Source of the DNA: Bacteroidales bacterium
GTDB taxonomy: Bacteria > Bacteroidota > Bacteroidia > Bacteroidales > UBA932
Length of the DNA: 34,272 nucleotides
Direction of reading: 5' to 3'
NCBI GenBank assembly: GCA_017453565.1
Contig: JAFTEQ010000042.1
Span: 1 to 34,272, forward strand
A program made the position numbers and the translations under genes. Shown piece by piece: positions 28,950 to 34,272 of this stretch. The first letter of the stretch is position 1. Every line of letters starts with the position of its first letter. The notes under the pieces are model-generated. The model ran no database searches. It had not been told where the DNA came from and worked only from the letters and a program-made list of their open reading frames with translations.

Positions 28950-29250
28950 ATAATAATTGTAATCAATCGACAATGCCACGATAGGGAATAGACGTTATAT
29001 ATAGCAAGTATTGGTTTAGGTAATTATTATCAAATTACTGATTATTATAATAGTTAACATGATTATTTATATAAATTCGTATATTCCCTGTTGTCTGTCC
29101 GTTGCGAGATACGCCCACGGCCTTATTAATAGATGTAGATAAATTCTATAACTTCTTGATTTCTTTAATATTATCTTTTATATACATCATTTATCAATTT
29201 TTGTTATTTAACATAACTAAACTAATTGGCGGCTGGGAGAATATTATTGA

Positions 29251-29264
29251 ATTTGTATACAAAT
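29251..29264. promoter_or_regulatory. 14-bp perfect palindrome, operator candidate
   Basis: atttgtatacaaat is a perfect 14-bp palindrome in the divergent region between the XRE regulator and the QueA-family gene. A related shorter palindrome, ttgtacaa, overlaps the QueA-family start at 29355-29362. Both could be binding sites for a dimeric HTH protein. Confidence 0.35.
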
Positions 29265-29349
29265 GTGACGTAAAAATGCGGTTGTTTTGTCTCTGTTGTT
29301 TACAGAATGAAATCAAAGAAAAACGATTCGGAAATCGCCGGAAACTTGC

Positions 29350-29357
29350 TACATTTG
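29350..29357 (+). promoter_or_regulatory. Probable -7 element abutting the QueA-family start
   Basis: TACATTTG matches TAnnTTTG and ends only 4 nt before ATG 29362. A TTCG at 29327-29330, exactly 19 nt upstream, is one mismatch from the TTTG -33 box. Transcription would begin at or next to the start codon, suggesting a leaderless mRNA. Confidence 0.55.
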
Positions 29358-29361
29358 TACA

Positions 29362-30579
29362 ATGATACCGGAGATTCATATCTCGGATTATTCCTATCCC
29401 CTCACGGATGACAGGATCGCCAAATATCCCCTCTCCGAGCGGGATGCGTCGAAATTGCTCGTTTACCGTGACGGAACGGTCACCGAATCCAAATTCCGGA
29501 ATCTCGCCGGGTATCTCCCCGAGTCGGCTCTCATGGTGTTCAACGATACGCGTGTGGTGCCGGCCCGTCTTTTTTTCCGACGCACGAGCGGTGCGCTCAT
29601 AGAGATATTCTGTCTCGAGCCTGTTTCTCCCGTCGAATACAATCTCGCTTTTGCCGCTACGGATCGTTGCAGCTGGAAGTGTGTGATCGGCAATGCGAAG
29701 CGTTGGAAAGACGATATCCTTCTTTTCGATTGCCCGGAGGGGAGTGAAGCCGCCGCTTTCCGCCTGCAGGCCCGTCTGCTGGAGCGGACCGACCGGACCG
29801 GTACGGTAGAATTCACCTGGACAGGCGCCCAGCCTTTCTCCCGCGTGCTGGAATGCTGCGGCCAGGTACCCATTCCTCCCTATCTGAACCGGCGTACGGA
29901 ATCGATCGACAAAGAGCGTTATCAGACCCTCTACGCGCACATCCGCGGTTCGGTGGCCGCACCCACGGCCGGTCTGCATTTTACGCCAGAGGTGCTCTCT
30001 GCCATCGATGCCCGCGGTTTGAAGCGGGAAACGGTCTGTCTGCACGTTGGGGCGGGCACGTTCCTGCCGGTCAAGGGAGACCGCGTACGGGAGCATGCCA
30101 TGCACCGCGAACCCTTCTACGTTCCGCTGTCGCTGCTGCGCGATCTACGCACGAGGAGAGGCTGCGTGGCTGTGGGGACCACCTCCGTGCGCACGCTGGA
30201 ATCGCTCTACTACATGGGCGTGCACTGTATCGAAGAGGGGGCTCCTGCCGATGTAGAACAATGGGAACCCTACGAACGCAGCTATCCTTACTCGACGGAC
30301 GAGGCGCTCGACGCGCTCATCGGCTGGATGGAAGGGAAGGGGCTCGATACCCTCGAGGCGGGCACCCGCATCATCATCGTACCCGGCTTCCGCTTCCGTC
30401 TGACCGAGGCGATGGTCACCAATTTCCACCAGAGCGAGAGTACGCTCATCCTGCTGGTCGCCGCCTTCGTGGGCGAGGACTGGCGCAAGATATACGATTA
30501 TGCCCTGTCGCACGACTTCCGTTTCCTGAGCTACGGCGACAGTTCCTTACTTTACAGAAATTCAGAGATTTATGGATGA
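29362..30579 (+). CDS. QueA family protein (S-adenosylmethionine:tRNA ribosyltransferase-isomerase-like)
   Basis: QueA transfers the ribosyl part of SAM to preQ1-modified tRNA to form epoxyqueuosine. This 405-residue protein has the family blocks DDRIAKYPLSERDASKLLVY, LMVFNDTRVVPARL, GSVAAPTAGLHFTPEVL, LHVGAGTFLPVK, VGTTSVRTLESL and NFHQSESTLILLVAAFVG. It is longer than canonical QueA (about 350) and resembles, from memory, a second paralogue found in Bacteroidetes, so I give no gene symbol; it could have a different substrate. No other queuosine gene lies nearby. The stop overlaps the downstream acyltransferase by 8 nt. The start codon lies almost on the predicted transcription start. Confidence 0.88.
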   Translation: MIPEIHISDYSYPLTDDRIAKYPLSERDASKLLVYRDGTVTESKFRNLAGYLPESALMVFNDTRVVPARLFFRRTSGALIEIFCLEPVSPVEYNLAFAATDRCSWKCVIGNAKRWKDDILLFDCPEGSEAAAFRLQARLLERTDRTGTVEFTWTGAQPFSRVLECCGQVPIPPYLNRRTESIDKERYQTLYAHIRGSVAAPTAGLHFTPEVLSAIDARGLKRETVCLHVGAGTFLPVKGDRVREHAMHREPFYVPLSLLRDLRTRRGCVAVGTTSVRTLESLYYMGVHCIEEGAPADVEQWEPYERSYPYSTDEALDALIGWMEGKGLDTLEAGTRIIIVPGFRFRLTEAMVTNFHQSESTLILLVAAFVGEDWRKIYDYALSHDFRFLSYGDSSLLYRNSEIYG

Positions 30580-31705
30580 ATTTGAAGGCATCAGCCCCTA
30601 CACTGACGAAGAAGCCGTAGAGGCGCTGCGGCGGGTTTCCAACCATCCGGCCATCCCCGTCATTTCCAAATATCTGTTCCCCGATATGCCGCTGGGAACG
30701 TTCCGGAATCTTATCCGGAGCGTAAACAGCATCGATGAATTCCAGCAGACCGTCATGTCGCGTGTGGTAGCCGCCGTGGTAGAGAAGACCTCTGCCGGCT
30801 TCACCTTCTCGGGGATTGAGCATCTTCAGGAGCTTGGCGGGGCCAAGTTCCTGGCGGTTTCCAACCACCGTGACATCATCCTCGACCCGGCCCTTACGCA
30901 GTGGATGCTGCTCCGCAGCGATATTCCCATGACGGAGATCTGCGTGGGGAGCAATCTGCTTTCTGGGCGCATCGTGGAGGATCTGCTGCGCTCCAACCGC
31001 ATGATCAAGGTCATCCGCGGCATTTCCGCCCGGGAACTCTATCTTTCCTCGCAACTCCTGTCGCGTTACATCCGCCAGGCCGTGACCACGGGTCGCTCAT
31101 CGGTTTGGATCGCGCAGCGTGAAGGACGTACCAAGAACGGGCTCGACATCACGGAGCAGGGCCTGCTCAAGATGTTCGATATGAGCGGAGAGGCCGATTT
31201 CAAGAGCAATTTTATGGCGCTCAACATCGTGCCCATGAGCATTTCCTATGAGTATGAGCCCTGCGACGCCCGCAAGGCCCGCGAACTGCTCATCTCCCGT
31301 ACGCAGAAATATGTGAAGAAGAAAAACGAAGATATGCACAGCATCCTCACCGGCATCCGCCAGCAGAAGGGGCACATTCATTTGGAGATCGGCGCCCCAC
31401 TCACCGAAGAGGAGATCGGACGGGCTTCGTGGTACGACAAGAACGACCGCTACCAGGCCATCCGCCGCGCCGTCGACGACCGCATCGTGAATGGGTATAA
31501 GTTATGGAAAACCAATTATATGGGCTACGATCTCATGAACGGAACCAGCCGTTATTCAGACCGTTATACGCCCGAAGACCTGGAGGCGTTCAAGGCCTAT
31601 ACGGAGCACAAACTCGAGAAACTGGAAAAGCGTCTCGACCGCGCTGAACTGCGCGATATTTTCTGGCATATCTACGGCAATCCGGTCGTCGCCCGGGAAG
31701 GGTAG
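30572..31705 (+). CDS. PlsB/PlsC-like glycerol-phosphate acyltransferase family protein
   Basis: This 377-residue protein carries the acyltransferase block SNHRDIILDPAL (H99, D105; H-x5-D spacing) and the acceptor block WIAQREGRTKNG, comparable to the EGxRS/T motif of PlsB/PlsC enzymes. It has no signal peptide. The N-terminal helical part (1-75) and the C-terminal charged helix (about 330-365, AYTEHKLEKLEKRLDRAEL) lie outside the catalytic core. It likely acylates a glycerol-phosphate-type acceptor in membrane-lipid synthesis; the exact substrate is unclear. It overlaps the QueA-family gene by 8 nt, which couples the two transcriptionally for no obvious metabolic reason. Confidence 0.85.
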   Translation: MDEFEGISPYTDEEAVEALRRVSNHPAIPVISKYLFPDMPLGTFRNLIRSVNSIDEFQQTVMSRVVAAVVEKTSAGFTFSGIEHLQELGGAKFLAVSNHRDIILDPALTQWMLLRSDIPMTEICVGSNLLSGRIVEDLLRSNRMIKVIRGISARELYLSSQLLSRYIRQAVTTGRSSVWIAQREGRTKNGLDITEQGLLKMFDMSGEADFKSNFMALNIVPMSISYEYEPCDARKARELLISRTQKYVKKKNEDMHSILTGIRQQKGHIHLEIGAPLTEEEIGRASWYDKNDRYQAIRRAVDDRIVNGYKLWKTNYMGYDLMNGTSRYSDRYTPEDLEAFKAYTEHKLEKLEKRLDRAELRDIFWHIYGNPVVAREG

Positions 31706-31761
31706 GGGGCCGAAAATGCGGAAAGTCAGCGGGTACGCGCGCGTAAATCAAAAAAAATGAA

Positions 31762-31769
31762 TATATTTG
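31762..31769 (+). promoter_or_regulatory. Probable -7 element for the outer-membrane protein gene
   Basis: TATATTTG matches TAnnTTTG in an A-rich tract 19 nt before ATG 31789. The expected -33 position does not hold TTTG. Confidence 0.5.
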
Positions 31770-31788
31770 GGAAAATTTTAACACTTCT

Positions 31789-32700
31789 ATGAAAAAGACC
31801 ATCCTCATGATTTCTGCGGCAGTCCTTGCCTTTGGCGTGTCTCTTCGCGCCCAGGAGGCCCCGCAGGTAGTGAATCAGCCCGCCGAGGCTCCTGCCGGAC
31901 AGCAGGAGGAACAGAAGGTTCCGGAGTACAAGTATTTCAACCACCTCGGAATCGGCATCGGCGGCGTCCTCTTCGACGGCCCCAGCATCTCCATCTCCGC
32001 GCCCATCAGCCCCTATGTGCAGATCCGGGTGGGTTATGCCGCGCTGAAGCCGTTCTGGAAGTACTCCCAGGTCGTCGACCTCGGAGAACTGGGTGCGTCC
32101 ATCGCCGGCCGTGACCTCAGCAACATCAACTGCGAGGCGTTCCTGACTTCCTCCTACTATGGCATTGCGGATATCTATCCCTTCAAGAAGCGCGCGTTCC
32201 ACCTCTCGGTGGGTGCGTACGGCAGCAGCAACGGTGACATCGTGAATCTCTCGGCCGACCTGAGCAAGGTCCTCACGACCGACGAGTACGCCAACCTGGC
32301 CGTCACCATCAAGAACGACGCCGGTACCGAGCAACTGAAAGTCACCTCCGACGAGGAAGGTTTCCTGCGCGCCGGTCTCCGCGCCAACAACGCCATCCGT
32401 CCCTACTTCGGCCTTGGCTGGGGCAGGGGAGCCAACATCAAGCACCGCGTGAGCGTGAGCTTCGACCTGGGCCTCGAGTATGCGGGCGGCGTGAAGCTGT
32501 ATGCCACCAACTTCAAGAACGGCGAAGATGGTTTTGTGACCAGCGCCCTGCTCGACCACAAGGACAAACTGGACGACGCGCCCATCGTCGGCACCCAGGA
32601 AGATATTGTTGACCAGATGGCCGAGGGCAAGTTCCTGGGCGGTTTCTTCAACAAGTTCTGGCCGGTCATGAAGTTCGGCATCAACGTCCGTCTCTTCTAA
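31789..32700 (+). CDS. Secreted probable outer-membrane beta-barrel protein of unknown function
   Basis: A signal peptide with likely cleavage after SLRA (residue 21) precedes a Pro/Glu/Gln-rich linker (about 22-45) and then alternating amphipathic strands with many Gly and aromatic residues (HLGIGIGGVLF, YVQIRVGYAAL, HLSVGAYGSS, IRPYFGLGWGRG, RVSVSFDLGLEYAGGVKLYA). The protein ends in FGINVRLF, with a C-terminal phenylalanine typical of outer-membrane barrels recognised by BamA. The 303-residue length fits an 8-12 stranded barrel. I do not recognise a specific family. It is followed 29 nt later by a lipoprotein gene and probably forms a transcription unit with it. Confidence 0.75.
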   Translation: MKKTILMISAAVLAFGVSLRAQEAPQVVNQPAEAPAGQQEEQKVPEYKYFNHLGIGIGGVLFDGPSISISAPISPYVQIRVGYAALKPFWKYSQVVDLGELGASIAGRDLSNINCEAFLTSSYYGIADIYPFKKRAFHLSVGAYGSSNGDIVNLSADLSKVLTTDEYANLAVTIKNDAGTEQLKVTSDEEGFLRAGLRANNAIRPYFGLGWGRGANIKHRVSVSFDLGLEYAGGVKLYATNFKNGEDGFVTSALLDHKDKLDDAPIVGTQEDIVDQMAEGKFLGGFFNKFWPVMKFGINVRLF

Positions 32701-32729
32701 TTTGGAATAATCAATCAACTTAACACATT

Positions 32730-33650
32730 ATGAAACTTATCTACAAATTCGCTATGGTCGCTGCGGCGGTTGCCGCTCTGACCCTGGTTTCCTGCGGAGA
32801 CAAGAACAAGGGTGGAAAGGAAGAGGAAGAGTACGCTCCCCTCGAGAAACCCGTCAACACGGCAGTAGCTGCCAAGGTTGTGCTTTCCGAGACCGTTACC
32901 CTGGATTCCCGTCCCGGCCGTAAGCTCAAGAGCCTCGAGTTCACCGAGACCGACCGTGCCATCATTACCGAAGATGTCGAAAGTGGTCCGTCCGCTCCGG
33001 CTCAGGGCTATGCCGCTCCCGGCGACAGCCAGACCGAGGTGACTGTGACCACCTACACCTTCAGCGCTGGAACCTACCACATTCCCGGTTTCGGTAACGT
33101 GACGCTTAAGAGCGCCAGCGTGACCATCGTGGAAGAGGGCAAGACCGAGGCCGATGCCCAGGAGCCCGCAGCCGAGGTGACCAAGACCGCAGAGACCTCC
33201 GGGCAGCCCCAGGTGAACAACTCGCTTTATCGCGCCTGGAAGATCGTTGAGACCACCATCGAGGCCAATGGCCCCAAGGTGGAGGTCGAGATGACCTTCA
33301 AGCACGGCGACCTCGACAAGATTGCCGCCTGGCTCAAGGATCAGGGTGTTAAGATCCCCGAGCAGATCAAGGGTTACAATGTCAAGACCGTCCAGTTCAC
33401 CAAGGCCGGTTCCTTCATCGTGGAATTCACGCAGGCTCCCGCCTTCAGCGGTGACTTCAGCCTCGTGGGTGAGGAGTTCTCCTATGACCTGCAGGTGGAG
33501 GGTAACTCGATCATCAACGCGCATGCCGACGGTACCGTCAAGGTTGACGATCCCAAGTGCTACGTGAAGATTGTCGGTGAGGTTAAGAACGGTTCCGAGA
33601 AATGGACCACCGGTCTGTACCTGACCCTTGTTGACGCCGACGCCAATTAA
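32730..33650 (+). CDS. Lipoprotein of unknown function
   Basis: This 306-residue protein starts with a lipoprotein signal peptide; the lipobox is LVSC with lipidated C22, followed by GDKNKGGKEEEEY. The acidic run a few residues after the cysteine resembles the export signals described for surface lipoproteins of Bacteroidetes, so surface exposure is possible but inferred. The mature part is beta-rich, with many Thr/Val strands, and an acidic, Ala/Pro/Glu-rich linker near 133-160. I do not recognise a domain. Its position behind the barrel protein and before a strong terminator suggests a two-gene envelope unit. Confidence 0.75.
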   Translation: MKLIYKFAMVAAAVAALTLVSCGDKNKGGKEEEEYAPLEKPVNTAVAAKVVLSETVTLDSRPGRKLKSLEFTETDRAIITEDVESGPSAPAQGYAAPGDSQTEVTVTTYTFSAGTYHIPGFGNVTLKSASVTIVEEGKTEADAQEPAAEVTKTAETSGQPQVNNSLYRAWKIVETTIEANGPKVEVEMTFKHGDLDKIAAWLKDQGVKIPEQIKGYNVKTVQFTKAGSFIVEFTQAPAFSGDFSLVGEEFSYDLQVEGNSIINAHADGTVKVDDPKCYVKIVGEVKNGSEKWTTGLYLTLVDADAN

Positions 33651-33674
33651 GGTTTAACAGCCTCATTTTCAGAT

Positions 33675-33706
33675 AAGAGGACGGCCATGAGGTCGTCCTC
33701 TTTTTT
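33675..33706 (+). terminator. Intrinsic terminator after the lipoprotein gene
   Basis: A perfect 9-bp stem (aagaggacg at 33675-33683, cgtcctctt at 33694-33702) with a 10-nt loop runs straight into a T-tract (33701-33706). It lies 24 nt after the stop. Confidence 0.9.
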
Positions 33707-33709
33707 ATT

Positions 33710-33741
33710 CCCGCAGCAGGGACGCCGGATGCGAGAATGGA
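33710..33741 (-). repeat. Dispersed structured repeat, inverted and internally deleted copy
   Basis: Read on the + strand, cccgcagcag followed by ggacgccggatgcgagaatgga matches the reverse complement of the repeat core with the middle missing. The 14 bases at 33728-33741 are the exact reverse complement of 33984-33997 in copy 2. Confidence 0.5.
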
Positions 33742-33847
33742 AAGAGCCCCGCTGGGAGGACCGGGCCGCCGAGTATGAATTGACTGATAAATAGTTATGC
33801 TCCATGCGGAGCCGTATCGTCCTATAATTGGTTTACATTTTAGTGCT

Positions 33848-33928
33848 GGTAGTCTGCCTTCTGAATGTACCACTACCGTCAAAATCGGCCCAAAATGACG
33901 GTAGTCTGTCGTTAGTTTGCACCACTAC
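33848..33928. repeat. 52-bp spaced direct repeat containing a hairpin
   Basis: ggtagtctg occurs at 33848-33856 and 33900-33908, and accactac at 33869-33876 and 33921-33928, both 52 bases apart. Between them, actaccgtc (33872-33880) and gacggtagt (33897-33905) form a perfect 9-bp inverted repeat with a 16-nt loop. Confidence 0.6.
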
Positions 33929-33966
33929 ATACACTCTGGGAGAGATAATGATGTGCCGGCCTGGGC

Positions 33967-34056
33967 CTTCCACCGTGGCGGACTCCATTCTCGCATCTTC
34001 GTCCCGGTCAAGGCAGGAACTCGCTGCTGCGGGTGATGCCCGCCGTTCGGTGGAAG
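33967..34056. repeat. Dispersed structured repeat, copy 2
   Basis: The core (about 33979-34038) matches that of copy 1 near 12.1 kb at most positions. It is closed by ggcgg/ccgcc (33977-33981 with 34040-34044) and an outer 9-bp stem cttccaccg/cggtggaag (33967-33975 with 34048-34056), which differs in sequence from the outer stem of copy 1. Confidence 0.75.
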
Positions 34057-34129
34057 CCGCAGGCCGGTATCAACCCTATGTGTTACCTAATTTATATTAT
34101 GTTAACTTATGTGTATAGAAACAATCCCC

Positions 34130-34272
34130 TGTGTACTGCTACCTAAAAGTAGACACTAAAAATTGTTAAAAATGATGATTTTGGATAAATGTTAGACAAA
34201 AATACTAATTTTTGAGAAAATCAATTCTCGAAAGTAGACATAAAACGCAATTTTTGTCGGTTTTCGTTTCAT
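34130..34272. mobile_element. Possible insertion-sequence end (cut by window edge)
   Basis: From tgtgtactgctacctaaaag (34130) the sequence turns AT-rich and carries three related motifs: aaagtagaca at 34146-34155, gttagaca at 34191-34198, and aaagtagaca at 34231-34240, each followed by A/T-rich tracts. Multiple short terminal repeats inside an element end starting with TG are typical of IS21-like elements. No transposase is visible because the window ends here, so the call is tentative. Confidence 0.35.

Larger units (their letters stand above)
28950..29361. other. AT-rich divergent intergenic region
   Basis: This stretch of about 410 bases between divergent genes is much richer in A and T than anything to its left. 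It contains the palindrome at 29251-29264 and the promoter-like element at 29350-29357. A possible 87-codon frame at 29102-29365 runs through it but has no recognisable features and overlaps the next start. I see no RNA gene that I can name. Confidence 0.6.
33707..34272. other. Gene-free right-edge region with repeats
   Basis: About 565 bases with no credible gene. They hold an inverted shortened copy of the dispersed repeat (33710-33741), a 52-bp direct repeat with a hairpin (33848-33928), copy 2 of the dispersed repeat (33967-34056), and an AT-rich end with repeated tagaca motifs (34130-34272). A frame at 33828-34118 crosses the repeats and has no coding features. Confidence 0.7.

Noticed and set aside
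29102-29365. An 87-codon frame in the AT-rich region
   Set aside because: Its composition follows the AT-rich DNA, it has no recognisable domain or ribosome-binding site, and it overlaps the QueA-family start.
33848-33928. CRISPR array
   Set aside because: Only two imperfect repeat units, no regular spacers and no cas genes in the window.
33828-34118. A 96-codon frame near the right edge
   Set aside because: It runs across direct and dispersed repeats and shows no protein features.

Overview
The window reads as GC-rich chromosomal DNA from a member of the Bacteroidetes, most likely an uncultured or gut-type Bacteroidales. Several starts are preceded by the Bacteroidetes -7 element TAnnTTTG, one of them with a correctly spaced TTTG -33 box. 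The families also fit: an alpha-oxoamine synthase of the sphingolipid type, a glycine-lipid type acyltransferase pair, a PgpH-type 7TM-HD protein, the longer QueA paralogue, and a LacZ-type GH2 with a signal peptide. The species cannot be named from this sequence.

Layout. (1) 1-11895, + strand: a very tight nine-gene run of gyrB (3' end only), alpha-oxoamine synthase, SDR reductase, 7TM-HD phosphohydrolase, trigger factor, clpP, clpX, carA and carB, with gaps of 0-15 nt or overlaps of 1-4 nt. (2) 11896-12449: no gene, but a dense series of nested inverted repeats ending in a terminator-like structure; one unit recurs near 34 kb. (3) 12450-12941, - strand: a GNAT acetyltransferase, divergent from the next run. 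(4) 13066-26339, + strand: a second nine-gene run of valS, a YbgC-type thioesterase, an ABC-F ATPase, an M19 dipeptidase, two tandem secreted SGNH esterases, a secreted GH2 beta-galactosidase, and two lipid acyltransferases resembling glsA/glsB. (5) 26452-28899, - strand: XRE regulator, a degenerate dihydroorotate-dehydrogenase-like protein, and cinA. (6) 28900-29361: an AT-rich divergent control region. (7) 29362-31705, + strand: QueA-family protein and a PlsB/PlsC-like acyltransferase. (8) 31789-33706, + strand: a secreted probable outer-membrane protein and a lipoprotein, closed by a clear intrinsic terminator. (9) 33707-34272: no gene; repeats, hairpins, and at the right edge a possible insertion-sequence end.

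How the genes fit together. The first run mixes DNA topology, membrane-lipid synthesis, cyclic-dinucleotide turnover, folding and proteolysis, and carbamoyl-phosphate synthesis. Lipid chemistry recurs across the window: oxoamine synthase plus SDR, the glsA/glsB-like pair, and a further PlsB-like acyltransferase. The SGNH-SGNH-GH2 trio looks like a small periplasmic glycan-trimming module without SusC/SusD. The most unusual observations are a trigger factor that appears to lack its PPIase domain, an intergenic repeat whose outer stem differs between copies but remains paired, a 26-bp branched hairpin after carB, and a DHODH-like protein that has lost hallmark residues.
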